From the NCBI GenBank assembly GCA_025454795.1, contig JALONT010000002.1, positions 57,848-121,847 of the forward strand: a DNA stretch of 64,000 nucleotides, written 5' to 3'. Positions within the stretch are counted from its first letter, which is position 1, and every line of letters begins with the position of its first letter. Source of the DNA: Bacteroidales bacterium (GTDB taxonomy: Bacteria; Bacteroidota; Bacteroidia; Bacteroidales; VadinHA17). The translations under genes were made by a program, and so were the position numbers. Below are positions 24,701 to 33,578 of the stretch, piece by piece. The notes beneath the pieces were generated by a model that ran no database searches, was not told the DNA's origin, and was given only the letters and a program-made list of their open reading frames with translations.

Positions 24701-26356
24701 TTCGAACAATGGTTCTCCTGTGCATGCGTTGGGATAAGGTATCTTGCAGAGCGATGAGAGAGTTGCTGCAATATCAGTCATATTAACTTTCCTCGTTACT
24801 TCTCCCCTGTTTACTCTCCAGCCATACCAGATCAAAGGGACATGCGAATCATATTCATATTGTGAATTATGGTTCGTTACCTGATCGCTTTCTTTCTCAA
24901 CCCAGCCTGAATTAAGTGTAATAATAACATCACCAGATCTTTGCTGACTGAAATTGTTAATAATCCTTTTCAGATTCCCGTTTCCGAAATCATTGGCTTC
25001 AAAAGCCGAATACGGGTAGGCTGATGCAACTCCGGAAAACTGTACCAGGAACCTTGCAACCTTTTTCTGCATCTCTTCGAGGGGAATCTTTGAATCTTCT
25101 ATCAGCGTCCTGTTAAGAAATATCTGCTTCTCCGTATATCCTTTAACCCAGTCACCCTCACCATAAACAGCATTCAGATAGCTTCTCAGCAAATGCAGTG
25201 CCTGAGTCTGCCTGAAATAACCGGAAGGGATACGATTGCTTTCAAGGATAGCTGGCAATTCGGAAATCCCATGAGCGGATGTGAAATATACCAGTACATT
25301 TTTCTTCCCCAGGCTATCGGTCAGAAATTTCAGGAGATCTTCAATGTCCCTATCAAGTCTGAAAATCGCGTCAGCCATCTCGAACGATGATGGCCCAAAC
25401 CTGTGTCCTACATAATCAGTTGATGTATAGCATATTGAAAGAAAATCTGTTATGTCATCCTTCCCAAGCTCTTCCTTCTCAATCAGGGCCATTGCAAATT
25501 TTGTTGTAAAAGAATTCCCAAACGGTGTTTCTCTGAGGACAGAATAATCGCGGCTTAAACCGCTCCTGTCCCTTGTACTTAGTTTCTTCAGATCATATGG
25601 GAAATAATTCAATCCGCCAAAACCTGATTCGAAAGCATTTGTGTCATGGACACAGCCTGAATAATCTGCCTGAGGCCTCAAAAGCAACCATTGGTTATTG
25701 AGGTATGATTCAGAGTATTTCATTGCATTGAAGTCGGTTACCCAACCCGGCAGAGTATCTGTATAATAACTACTGGACATCATTGTACCACTCTTATTAT
25801 CGTACCAGTATGCACCATCGGCTGCATGTCCGGCTGAAAAAATTACCGGATTCTCCTTAATCCCTACTGCAAAAACCTTTGACTGGCTTCCTGTTGCCAT
25901 CTTAAGTTCATCAGAAAAGGTGGATGACTTAAGATTCACCGGGGAATGAATACCCGCCTCATAACTTCCGCCAACAGGATTTACAGATATATCCTTTGTA
26001 CAATAGATAAGTTCATTTTTTAATGGCAGATACCAGCTATCGGAAGTAATCCCATGATATGCAGGTTCAGCACCAGTCGAAACAGTTGCATGACCCGGGG
26101 CAGACTGCGTCAGCATATACTGGTACGACGCATTCTGAAAAAAAGTTCCCTCGTTTAGCAGCTTCCTGATACCGTTTTCGGAGAATCGACTCCTGAATTT
26201 TTCAATCTGATCATATCTGAGCTGCTCAACTACAATCCCGATAACCAGCTTTGGTTTATCCGGTGGAATATATGCACTTTGTCCGAATGTGCAAGTGTAA
26301 AACAATATTGAAATAAAGAAAAATGCTGTCCTTTTTAATGTCTTTTTTCCATTCAT
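24689..26356 (-). CDS. Alkaline phosphatase superfamily protein (PafA-like), altered metal site
   Basis: Start moved from the track's 26467 to ATG 26356, giving a proper signal peptide MNGKKTLKRTAFFFISILFYTCTFGQ. The fold is clear: LVIGIVVEQLRYDQIEKF, SAPGHATVSTGAEPAYHGI (Thr nucleophile position), TSTDYVGHRFGPSS (Asp and His ligands), and HVPLIWYGWRVNRGEV near the end. Two usual ligand positions differ: the first Asp is Glu (VVEQLR), and the ADHG/SDHG Asp is Ala (FTSAHG). Activity is therefore doubtful or changed. It follows the M14 peptidase on the same strand. Confidence 0.85.
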   Translation of the reverse strand: MNGKKTLKRTAFFFISILFYTCTFGQSAYIPPDKPKLVIGIVVEQLRYDQIEKFRSRFSENGIRKLLNEGTFFQNASYQYMLTQSAPGHATVSTGAEPAYHGITSDSWYLPLKNELIYCTKDISVNPVGGSYEAGIHSPVNLKSSTFSDELKMATGSQSKVFAVGIKENPVIFSAGHAADGAYWYDNKSGTMMSSSYYTDTLPGWVTDFNAMKYSESYLNNQWLLLRPQADYSGCVHDTNAFESGFGGLNYFPYDLKKLSTRDRSGLSRDYSVLRETPFGNSFTTKFAMALIEKEELGKDDITDFLSICYTSTDYVGHRFGPSSFEMADAIFRLDRDIEDLLKFLTDSLGKKNVLVYFTSAHGISELPAILESNRIPSGYFRQTQALHLLRSYLNAVYGEGDWVKGYTEKQIFLNRTLIEDSKIPLEEMQKKVARFLVQFSGVASAYPYSAFEANDFGNGNLKRIINNFSQQRSGDVIITLNSGWVEKESDQVTNHNSQYEYDSHVPLIWYGWRVNRGEVTRKVNMTDIAATLSSLCKIPYPNACTGEPLFELFR

Positions 26357-26467
26357 AAATCTTGTCCTATATTTCTGATAAAATCTAACTTCAAAATAAA
26401 CAAGGTTCAAAAGTAGCTTTTTCAGGCAGAGTAGCAACAATGAAAATAAATAAATGCATACATGCAA

Positions 26468-28165
26468 TTACCTCCTGACTACAACAAACCGGCTCCTGTC
26501 AGTGGCATTTGTTGCTGTGTTGGTGATTATCAGGGAATAGACACCCCTCGGGAAACTGTTAACATCTATTAAAACAGGAATTTCTTCAAATGTATTCTCA
26601 TAATAATCTCTCAGTATCATCCCGATCATGTTGTATATCCTGATATGTACCAAACCATACTGACGGGCAGGAAGTATCACTTTAAAGATATCAAATGCAG
26701 GATTGGGATAGAGCCGCATAACGGGCGTTTCAACAGTGTCTATCGGATTCAGGATGGAGACCATCTCAACCATAACCTCTGTTTTCTGCCCTTCTATAAC
26801 AACCACATTTACAGTTTTATCAATATAACCATTGGCAGTAAACAGAAGATTATATGTACCAGGGGCCAGAAATCTGATGAAACTACCTGTCAGGGTATCA
26901 GAATAAACATGAGAACTATCCTTATCATAGCCGGTGATAAAAATCCTTGCATGAACAGGAGAAAGAGATTCACTATCCTTCACATATCCGTGGATCCCAA
27001 ATAGTGCATTTTCGAGGTAACCAAGCATGGATCTCCAGTTGTATTGCCATAATGAGTTAAGATTTGCAGCAGGAGTTACATGAATATCATCAAGCTCTAT
27101 CGTAACCTCGCGTCCGTGCAACTCATGTGTGACAAAATCCTGCCTTCCTCCATATATTATATACCAGTCAGCTCCGTTAGTAATTCCATTGTCCAGATCT
27201 GTCATATACCCCGGGACTGAATTAACATGAACTGTATCAGCATATTTCCGGCTGATTTGGTAAAACCAGTCATTATCAGCATGCAGCCTGGACCATCTGT
27301 CCCACGGATAATTTACCACTTCGGCTCCGGAATGGAAATTTGCCGAGAGAACAAAATGGTGATTTCTCATAAATTTCATCATATCGAGGGTTTCCTGCTG
27401 CTTAACAGTATTGGGTGTGATGGGATCCGGAAAATTTCTGTTAAGATCATATCCGCTGGCATTATCCCTTGTTGGTGATATTATTTTATCTCCTGTTTTG
27501 TATGTACCATCCGGATTTGCAAGAGGATTGATCCATATTTCAAGATTATCGACAAGGTTAGTAACCCTCGTATCAGACGAATAGTTCTTAAGAAGGTATT
27601 CAGCAAGCCGCAGCATCAGAACAAAACCACCGGTCTCATCGCCATGGATAGTGGATGAATAGAATGTCTCGGGTTCATCCTCCTCTGTGCCGGCATTATC
27701 AGAAATCTTCAGTGCCAGGACAAGCTTCCCGTTAATGCTTGTACCGATAGTATCAAGATGGCATAATGAAGGATACAGGGTACTGAAGCTTTGCATTATT
27801 GAATCATACTGGGTATATGTCGGATAGACATCCCAACCGAGAGCCTGCTTAAAACTTGTTGCTGTAATGATCTTTTTAGAGTCATCACTTTCAATAATCT
27901 GATAATTTATGCTTTGCGCAATAAACCAGTCTAATGTCAGAGGAGAAATGACAATTTCAACAGATTTTCCCTTCACTGAACTTATAGAAATATACTTAGA
28001 AAGATCGACAATGGTTTTTGAATTTTGCACAGAGATTATTATTCTTGCCTGTCCCTGTCTGGCAACTATTTCGCGAAGGTGATTGTTATCAGTAATGTTC
28101 TGGGACTGAGATTCAGAAACAAATAAAGCCAGAACAGATAATATGACAATCAATCGTCTAACCAT
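26468..28165 (-). CDS. M14 zinc carboxypeptidase with T9SS sorting domain
   Basis: Secreted metallopeptidase. Signal peptide MVRRLIVILSVLALFVSESQSQ, then a peptidase M14 domain at about residues 110-390. The zinc ligands are in STIHGDETGG (HxxE) and SANFHSGAEVVNYP, substrate residues in GYDLNRNFPDP, and the catalytic Glu in GREVTIELDD. A carboxypeptidase-regulatory-like beta domain follows (GIHGYVKDSESLSPVHARIFITG). The C-terminus is a T9SS type A signal (MRLYPNPAFDIFKV ... FPRGVYSLIITN ... RFVVVRR). It shares one base with ychF (TAATG). Confidence 0.93.
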   Translation of the reverse strand: MVRRLIVILSVLALFVSESQSQNITDNNHLREIVARQGQARIIISVQNSKTIVDLSKYISISSVKGKSVEIVISPLTLDWFIAQSINYQIIESDDSKKIITATSFKQALGWDVYPTYTQYDSIMQSFSTLYPSLCHLDTIGTSINGKLVLALKISDNAGTEEDEPETFYSSTIHGDETGGFVLMLRLAEYLLKNYSSDTRVTNLVDNLEIWINPLANPDGTYKTGDKIISPTRDNASGYDLNRNFPDPITPNTVKQQETLDMMKFMRNHHFVLSANFHSGAEVVNYPWDRWSRLHADNDWFYQISRKYADTVHVNSVPGYMTDLDNGITNGADWYIIYGGRQDFVTHELHGREVTIELDDIHVTPAANLNSLWQYNWRSMLGYLENALFGIHGYVKDSESLSPVHARIFITGYDKDSSHVYSDTLTGSFIRFLAPGTYNLLFTANGYIDKTVNVVVIEGQKTEVMVEMVSILNPIDTVETPVMRLYPNPAFDIFKVILPARQYGLVHIRIYNMIGMILRDYYENTFEEIPVLIDVNSFPRGVYSLIITNTATNATDRSRFVVVRR

Positions 28166-29262
28166 TAAACATTGAATCGTATATGGATTATATCACCATC
28201 ACCGACAATATAATTCTTCCCTTCAATAAAAAACTTTCCCGATTCCTTACAGGCATGTTCTGATCCAAGAGTTATAAAATCTGTGTATTTCATTACCTCT
28301 GCCCTGATAAATCCTCTCTCAAGGTCGCTATGGATCACTCCTGCTGCCTGAGGAGCAGTCATCCCTTTTTTAATTGTCCATGCCTTAATCTCTTTTGGGC
28401 CGACAGTGAAGAAAGTCTGTAAATTAAGCATTTTATAAGCTGCCCTCACAAGTTTATATACACCCGGTTCCGTCAGACCTGCATCTTTTAAGAACGCCAA
28501 CCGGTCATCAATATTTTCCAGTTCTGCTATTTCAGCTTCAATAGCTCCTGCAATGATCAGTATTTCAACGTATTTGTCTCTCAGAAACTCTTTCACTCTT
28601 TCAACATACGGATTACCGCTGATTGCAGATTTCTCATCCACATTGCAGACGTACATAACCGGTTTCATGGTGAGAAGGAACAAGTCGTCGATGTATTTTT
28701 TATCATCTTCTTTCACCTGTAGAGTCCTGGCGTTATTAAAACCTTCGATATGATCTCTGAAGCGCTGAAGCACTTCCAGCCCATGGGTTGCATCCTTATC
28801 ACCGGTTTTTGCAGCTCTCCGGAGACGTTCGATCTTTTTTTCAACCGATTCAAGATCCTTGACCTGCAATTCAAGGTCAATAGTTTCAAGATCCCTGACC
28901 GGATCTACAGAGCCGTCTATATGTGGCAAAGCTTCATTATCAAAACACCTTAGCACATGAATAAGGGCATCAGTGTTCCTGATATCACCCAGGAATTTGT
29001 TGCCTACACCTTCACCCTTGTTCGACCCCTTTGCAAGCCCGGGAATATCAACTATTTCAACCGTAGTATGGACAATCTTTTCAGTAACCTGATGTTTTTC
29101 AAGCTCATAAAGTCTCTGATCAGGAACCAGTACAACACCCATATTTGACTTGGTTGCACTGAATGCAAATGCATTAGTCTCACCTTTGGTATTTGATATA
29201 CAGTTAAATATTGTAGTTTTACCGACATTGGTTATTCCAATTATTCCGCATTGTAAAGCCAT
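28165..29262 (-). CDS. ychF: Redox-regulated ATPase/GTPase YchF (OLA1)
   Basis: Obg-related P-loop protein that associates with ribosomes and usually prefers ATP. GITNVGKTTIFNCISNTKG is the P-loop, VEIVDIPGLAKGSNKGEGVGNKFL covers switch II and YVCNVDEKS is at the G4 position. A helical domain is at about residues 120-200 and a TGS domain at the C-terminus (ETFTVGP-like LQTFFTVGPKEIKAWTIKKGMTAPQAAGVIHSDLERGFIRAEVM). The 365-residue length is standard. It has its own promoter and heads the M14/phosphatase-family run. Confidence 0.96.
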   Translation of the reverse strand: MALQCGIIGITNVGKTTIFNCISNTKGETNAFAFSATKSNMGVVLVPDQRLYELEKHQVTEKIVHTTVEIVDIPGLAKGSNKGEGVGNKFLGDIRNTDALIHVLRCFDNEALPHIDGSVDPVRDLETIDLELQVKDLESVEKKIERLRRAAKTGDKDATHGLEVLQRFRDHIEGFNNARTLQVKEDDKKYIDDLFLLTMKPVMYVCNVDEKSAISGNPYVERVKEFLRDKYVEILIIAGAIEAEIAELENIDDRLAFLKDAGLTEPGVYKLVRAAYKMLNLQTFFTVGPKEIKAWTIKKGMTAPQAAGVIHSDLERGFIRAEVMKYTDFITLGSEHACKESGKFFIEGKNYIVGDGDIIHIRFNV

Positions 29263-29290
29263 CAGATATCCGGATTAGTATATTTGATTG

Positions 29291-29321
29291 CAAATTTATC
29301 ATAATTCCAGGGATTATTCAA
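29291..29321 (-). promoter_or_regulatory. ychF promoter
   Basis: On the minus strand TTG, a 20-nt spacer, then TAAATTTG, an exact TAnnTTTG. It ends about 28 nt before the ychF ATG. Confidence 0.7.
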
Positions 29322-29342
29322 TCTTTACAATTTATCCAGACG

Positions 29343-29403
29343 GCCAGAGTTTAGAGTACTTTGGGTGCCTGGAGTACTTAGAGTACTTTTTGTTCTTAAC
29401 TTT
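29343..29403. repeat. Intergenic AGTACT-type degenerate repeat (copy 2)
   Basis: AGAGTTTAGAGTACTTTGGG, GGAGTACTTAGAGTACTTTTTG and CCTGGAGTACTT are variants of the words at 5248-5352 and 33462-33575. It sits in the divergent gap between ychF and a sigma-factor gene. Confidence 0.6.
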
Positions 29404-29450
29404 AAACCTTTGATGGTTCTTTCAATCAAAGAATAAATGCGAGCTTCCTT

Positions 29451-29996
29451 TTGAATAATAATAGCCCGGATAACGATGTAATTCAACTCCTTAAGACAGA
29501 CATAAATAAGGGGTTCAGACTTTTAGTTGAGAAGTACAGCTCAAAACTCTACTGGCATATCCGTCGACTGGTGATACTTCACGAAGATGCTGATGATGCT
29601 CTTCAGAATACCTTTATAAATGTATGGAGAAACATCGGGGAGTTCAGAAATGAGAGCGCCCTCTATACATGGCTTTATGCTATTGCGACAAATGAGGCCC
29701 TGTCACTGATTAACAGGAGAAAAAGGAATGCGGCACTTTCCCTTGATGACCTTGAGAGCTATTTCACCGGATCGATGGAAGGGAGTACATGGTTCGACGG
29801 TGATGAAGCACAGGTGAAATTGCAAAACGCGATATTACAACTTCCTGATAAACAACGTATTGTCTTTAATATGAAATATTTTGAGGAGATGAGCTATGAA
29901 GATATGAGTAAAGTGCTTAAGACCTCAGAAGGGGCATTGAAGGCATCATATCATCATGCTGTAAAAAAAATTGAAAAAATACTGGGAGGAAGTTAA
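29451..29996 (+). CDS. ECF-type RNA polymerase sigma factor
   Basis: Region 2 covers about residues 20-88 (LYWHIRRLVILHEDADDALQNTFINVWRNIGEFRNESALYTWLYAIATNEALSLINRRKR) and region 4 about 125-178 (LPDKQRIVFNMKYFEEMSYEDMSKVLKTSEGALKASYHHAVKKIEKIL). The start is TTG 29451; the nearest upstream ATG runs into a stop, so TTG is the only sensible start. It is followed by a one-span protein and an exported helical protein, the usual three-gene ECF module. Confidence 0.93.
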   Translation: MNNNSPDNDVIQLLKTDINKGFRLLVEKYSSKLYWHIRRLVILHEDADDALQNTFINVWRNIGEFRNESALYTWLYAIATNEALSLINRRKRNAALSLDDLESYFTGSMEGSTWFDGDEAQVKLQNAILQLPDKQRIVFNMKYFEEMSYEDMSKVLKTSEGALKASYHHAVKKIEKILGGS

Positions 29997-30025
29997 ACCT
30001 TTTTCATACTTAACTATCTAACTTA

Positions 30026-30451
30026 GTGATGAAAAACTTAAAAGAAATAAAAGACAGGAATCCTTTCAAAGTGCCGGATAATTACTTTGAAGAGGTAAAC
30101 AGGAAAATCATTTCTTCAACTGACAGATATGAGACTTTTGTACTAAAAAAAGGATTAAGCCACAGAATGAGGCCTCTTCTTTCAGTGGCAGCTGCTGTTG
30201 CTGTACTGATTCTTTTAGGCTATGCAACGATTAAAATTTTCTTTCCTTCAGAAAATTATAAGCAGGTCCCTGAAATTAGCATGCAGGAATTTTCTGATTC
30301 ATATCTTAATGATATTGATGTGCTTACACTTGAGGAATATATTGATCCTATGGCTTTTTATGACAAGGTTCCAGATGTTAGCAACTCGGAAATAATTGAT
30401 TACCTTATGCTTGAAGACGTCGGTTTGAATGAGATTTCTGAACTTCTATAA
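30026..30451 (+). CDS. Single-span membrane protein, probable anti-sigma factor
   Basis: A cytoplasmic N-terminus (MKNLKEIKDRNPFKVPDNYFEEVNRKIIS, a sequence common before anti-sigma spans in Bacteroidota), one span (LLSVAAAVAVLILLGYATIKIFF, about residues 50-72) and an acidic periplasmic tail (DSYLNDIDVLTLEEYIDPMAFYDK). It lies 29 bp after the sigma gene, with the next gene 10 bp away. An anti-sigma role is inferred from position and topology; no zinc motif is present. Confidence 0.75.
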   Translation: MMKNLKEIKDRNPFKVPDNYFEEVNRKIISSTDRYETFVLKKGLSHRMRPLLSVAAAVAVLILLGYATIKIFFPSENYKQVPEISMQEFSDSYLNDIDVLTLEEYIDPMAFYDKVPDVSNSEIIDYLMLEDVGLNEISELL

Positions 30452-30461
30452 AAATAAGGTT

Positions 30462-30923
30462 ATGAAAAGCGGAGCATGTGTTTTAATTGCATTGATGTCA
30501 TTATCAATTATCAGCGTATCTGCCCAGAATCCAAACCGGGAAAGACTGGATTCCTACAGAATTGCATTTTTTACTCAAAAATTAAAGCTTACTCCATATG
30601 AGGCTGAAAAATTCTGGCCTTTATTTAACGACTTACAGGACAGGAAGATTAAAATCCAGCTGGGAAAAATGCAGCTTAACAGAAAAATCAACCAGGAAGC
30701 AGCTACGCTGAGTGATAAGGAAATGACAGAAATGGGTGATAAACTTATTGAGCTTGAAGTCATGGAGGCTGAGCTTTCCAGGACATTTCATAAGAATTTC
30801 AAGGAGGTCCTCCCTCCTGAAAAAGTCCTGAGACTTTATCAGGCGGAGACTCAATACAAGCTGCTGTTACTTAATGAACTAAAGGACAGAAGGCAGGAAA
30901 AAGGCAGTAATTTTAGAAGGTAA
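30462..30923 (+). CDS. Exported helical protein, ECF-module sensor (Spy/CpxP-like)
   Basis: I use ATG 30462 rather than the track's 30429, because MKSGACVLIALMSLSIISVSAQ is then a clean signal peptide and the overlap with the previous gene disappears. The mature part is highly charged and helical: FFTQKLKLTPYEAEKFWPLFNDLQDRK and LPPEKVLRLYQAETQYKLLLL resemble the LTxxQ/Spy arrangement of periplasmic chaperone-sensors. Proteins of this type follow sigma and anti-sigma genes in many Bacteroidota. Confidence 0.72.
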   Translation: MKSGACVLIALMSLSIISVSAQNPNRERLDSYRIAFFTQKLKLTPYEAEKFWPLFNDLQDRKIKIQLGKMQLNRKINQEAATLSDKEMTEMGDKLIELEVMEAELSRTFHKNFKEVLPPEKVLRLYQAETQYKLLLLNELKDRRQEKGSNFRR

Positions 30924-30949
30924 ACCCGGGGATTCTGAATAAGAACGGA

Positions 30950-32332
30950 TCACCTCTGTTTTATAATGAGAGTCGATAAATATGCCTCAAGGTCAATAAA
31001 TGGTATTCTTTTCTGCTCCCCTGAAGACATGACCTTAAGAGTTATTTCATCAGTTCTTACCTCATCTTCACCTGCAATAATAATATAGGGTATCTTCCTT
31101 GAATCAGCATAGGACATCTGTTTTTTTAGCTTCAGAGGATCAGGGTATAGTTCGGCTTTTATTTCCATGTTCCTGAGCAATCCGAGTATTTTAAGAGCAT
31201 ATTGAAGTTCACCTTCGCCGAAATTCAGTACCAGGACTTCTGTCGATGAAGTTAAAATATTATTAAAGAGGCCTAGTTGCTCCATCACATCATATATTCT
31301 GTCGGCTCCGAACGAAACCCCAACACCTGATATCCCTTCCATACCAAAAACCCCGGTGAGGTTATCGTAGCGTCCTCCTCCACAGATGCTCCCAATAGTA
31401 ACATCAGATGATTTGACCTCAATGATAGCCCCGGTGTAATAATTGAGTCCCCGTGCAAGCGTGAGGTCGAGTTCAACCCGTCCAGACATTTCTGCAAGAC
31501 CTAAATATGAAAAGAGTGTTCTTAGCTCTGCTATACCCTTCATCCCTGTTTCAGAAGTTGGCAGTAACTCTTCCAGTTTTATGAGTTTGTCTTCTGTTGT
31601 GCCTTTCAGAACCAGGAGAGGCTGCAACTTTTTAACAGAAGCCCGGGAGACACCTTTTTCCCTGAGTTCTTCATTTACAGCATCGATGCCTATCTTATCG
31701 AGTTTGTCAATTGCTACGGTAATATCTGTTATCCTGCTTCCTTCACCTATATATTCTGCAATACCTGAAAGAATTTTCCTGTTATTGATCTTGATAACTA
31801 TGGCAATTCTGAGCTTTGAAAAAATATCATCAATAATTCTAACGAGCTCATATTCATTTAATAACGAATCACTTCCAATGACATCAACATCGCATTGGGA
31901 AAATTCACGGTATCTTCCTTTTTGGGGGCGATCAGCCCTCCAGACAGGTTGGATCTGGTACCTTTTGAAAGGAAATACTATCTCATTTCGATGCTGAACC
32001 ACATAACGTGCAAACGGGACAGTAAGATCGTACCTCAGTCCTTTTTCACAAATCTGAGCGGAAAGTTTTCCGGTGTCTTTCTTCAGCAGGTCCTCATCGC
32101 TAATTCCGGAGAAAAAATCTCCCGAGTTCAGTATCCTGAAAATGAGTTTATCTCCTTCCTCCCCGTATTTGCCAAGAAGTGTCGAAAGGTTTTCCATGGC
32201 AGGAGTTTCAATAGGTTGATAACCATATAATTTAAAGACCTTTTTTATAGTATCAAAAATAAATTCTCTTTTCAGCATCTCATCAGCTGAAAAATCCCTT
32301 GTCCCGGTTGGTATGGTTGGTTTGGATGCCAT
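30950..32332 (-). CDS. hisS: Histidine--tRNA ligase
   Basis: Class II synthetase charging tRNA-His. [32 protein letters not shown]-type N-terminal block, motif 2 [17 protein letters not shown] ... [32 protein letters not shown], and the His-binding [15 protein letters not shown] and [13 protein letters not shown]. The C-terminal anticodon domain ends the 460 residues. It is downstream of ppk2 on the same strand, separated by an 8-bp tandem repeat. Confidence 0.96.
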   Translation of the reverse strand: MASKPTIPTGTRDFSADEMLKREFIFDTIKKVFKLYGYQPIETPAMENLSTLLGKYGEEGDKLIFRILNSGDFFSGISDEDLLKKDTGKLSAQICEKGLRYDLTVPFARYVVQHRNEIVFPFKRYQIQPVWRADRPQKGRYREFSQCDVDVIGSDSLLNEYELVRIIDDIFSKLRIAIVIKINNRKILSGIAEYIGEGSRITDITVAIDKLDKIGIDAVNEELREKGVSRASVKKLQPLLVLKGTTEDKLIKLEELLPTSETGMKGIAELRTLFSYLGLAEMSGRVELDLTLARGLNYYTGAIIEVKSSDVTIGSICGGGRYDNLTGVFGMEGISGVGVSFGADRIYDVMEQLGLFNNILTSSTEVLVLNFGEGELQYALKILGLLRNMEIKAELYPDPLKLKKQMSYADSRKIPYIIIAGEDEVRTDEITLKVMSSGEQKRIPFIDLEAYLSTLIIKQR

Positions 32333-32357
32333 TTAATCTTGTCAGTAAGGTAAAAGG

Positions 32358-32365
32358 CAAAAATA
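32358..32365 (-). promoter_or_regulatory. Probable -7 box for hisS
   Basis: Minus-strand TATTTTTG (TAnnTTTG) lies about 26 nt before the hisS ATG. No -33 TTTG is found at the proper distance. Confidence 0.4.
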
Positions 32366-32414
32366 AGAAAGAATTATTAATTGTCATGCATGTTGTGCAG
32401 GTCATGCAGGTCCT

Positions 32415-32526
32415 GCAAGACTGCAAGACTGCAAGACTGCAAGACCGCAAGACCGCAAGACCGCAAGACCGCAAGACCGCAAGACTGCAAGACTGCAAGA
32501 CTGCAAGACCATAAGACCGCAAGACC
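32415..32526. repeat. 8-bp tandem repeat (GCAAGACY), 14 units
   Basis: Fourteen contiguous 8-bp units: three GCAAGACT, five GCAAGACC, three GCAAGACT, one GCAAGACC, one ATAAGACC, one GCAAGACC. It touches the ppk2 stop codon at one end and lies 80 bp upstream of hisS. Related words (GTGCAGGTCATGCAGGTCCT) continue toward hisS. The track ORFs here (such as AVLRSCSLAVLQSC) are only the repeat read in turn through each frame. Confidence 0.97.
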
Positions 32527-32527
32527 C

Positions 32528-33391
32528 TTAAAATATCTCCGGAACGAATGTCTGGTCTGTTAAAGGAGGCCGGACATAAGCCACATCATGCTTTAAGGGA
32601 GGAAGCTTAAATGGTTTAGGTGTGAGATCCTTGTATGGAATAAGTGAAAGCAGATGAGATATAGTATTCAGTCTTGCTCTTTTTTTATCATCAGCATGGA
32701 CAACATACCAGGGTGATTGTTTGGAATCAGTATAGGAAAACATTTTGTCTTTGGCCATGGAATACTCGACCCATTTATCGCGTGATTCAACATCCATAGG
32801 ACTTATCTTCCATCTCTTTGTAGGATCCTGGATCCTGTCCTGGAAACGCTTTTCCTGTTCATGGTCACTTACTGAGAACCAGTATTTAATCAGGATTATC
32901 CCTGACCGGATAAGCATTTTTTCAAATTCGGGACACGATCTGAGGAATTCTTCATATTCTTCATTTGAGCAGTATCCCATTACCTTTTCAACTCCGGCCC
33001 TGTTATACCAGCTCCTGTCAAAGAGAACTATTTCGCCACCGGCAGGCAGTTCGGTGACATATCTCTGGAAATACCATTGTGATTTTTCTTTTTCGGTAGG
33101 GATTCCAAGAGCAACAATCCGGCAGATCCTTGGATTGAGACAACCTGCAATTGTTTTAATTACCCCGCCTTTCCCGGCAGCATCTCTCCCTTCAAAGATC
33201 ACTACAACTTTCAACTTATTTGCCTTGACCCATTCCTGAAGTTTTACAAGCTCTACTTCAAGTTTCAGAAGTTCTTCTTCAAATTCTTTGTTGCCCAGCT
33301 TTTCCCTTTTTTCAGGTTTTACATCGTGATATAGGTCCTCTTTTTTGAATTTCTCAACCTTGATCTTCTTTTGTTTCTCATGTGATCCCAT
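32528..33391 (-). CDS. ppk2: Polyphosphate kinase 2 (PPK2 family)
   Basis: Transfers phosphate between polyphosphate and nucleotides, usually making ATP or GTP from the diphosphate. Walker A is VIFEGRDAAGKGGVIK (about residues 65-80) and the Walker B/lid region is EIVLFDRSWYNRAGVE. DPTKRWKISPMDVESRDKWVEYSMAKD is the class I lid and SPWYVVHADDKKRARLN the C-terminal block. The single-domain 287-residue size fits class I, but class cannot be proven by eye. A terminator-like hairpin lies just upstream. Confidence 0.93.
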   Translation of the reverse strand: MGSHEKQKKIKVEKFKKEDLYHDVKPEKREKLGNKEFEEELLKLEVELVKLQEWVKANKLKVVVIFEGRDAAGKGGVIKTIAGCLNPRICRIVALGIPTEKEKSQWYFQRYVTELPAGGEIVLFDRSWYNRAGVEKVMGYCSNEEYEEFLRSCPEFEKMLIRSGIILIKYWFSVSDHEQEKRFQDRIQDPTKRWKISPMDVESRDKWVEYSMAKDKMFSYTDSKQSPWYVVHADDKKRARLNTISHLLSLIPYKDLTPKPFKLPPLKHDVAYVRPPLTDQTFVPEIF

Positions 33392-33428
33392 GGCAAATAG
33401 TTTAATATGAAGAAGAAAGATAATAAAA

Positions 33429-33455
33429 AATCCTGAAAAAGAGAAACTCAGGATT
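33429..33455 (-). terminator. Terminator after the exported-protein/DUF4870 transcript
   Basis: AATCCTGA-aaaagagaaac-TCAGGATT is a perfect 8-bp stem. On the minus strand it is followed by TTTTTTATTAT. It sits between the DUF4870 gene and the ppk2 start, so it should end transcription coming from the upstream genes. Confidence 0.7.
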
Positions 33456-33461
33456 AGAAAG

Positions 33462-33575
33462 TTTGGAGTATTTAGAGTTTGGAGTACTTAGAGTTAAAGG
33501 ACTCATAACTTTAAGTACTCGAAGTACTCGAAGTACTCGAAGTACTCGAAGTACTTTAAGTACTCTAAATACTTT
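33462..33575. repeat. 9-bp AAGTACTCG tandem repeat (AGTACT family, copy 3)
   Basis: Seven tandem units run from 33513 to 33575: four exact AAGTACTCG, then AAGTACTTT, AAGTACTCT and AAATACTTT. Looser copies (TTTGGAGTATTTAGAG, TTTGGAGTACTTAGAG) precede them. These words match the arrays at 5248-5352 and 29343-29403. It lies right after the DUF4870 stop. Confidence 0.93.
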
Positions 33576-33578
33576 CAA

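Noticed and set aside
31443-31997. 184-residue plus-strand ORF opposite hisS
   Set aside because: Antisense shadow of conserved HisRS sequence.
32415-32526. CRISPR array
   Set aside because: Units are 8 bp and contiguous, with no spacers, and there are no cas genes in the window.
32299-32563. Track ORFs made of KTARLQDCKTARPQD or AVLRSCSLAVLQSC repeats
   Set aside because: They are translations of the 8-bp tandem repeat in successive frames, with no start context or homology.
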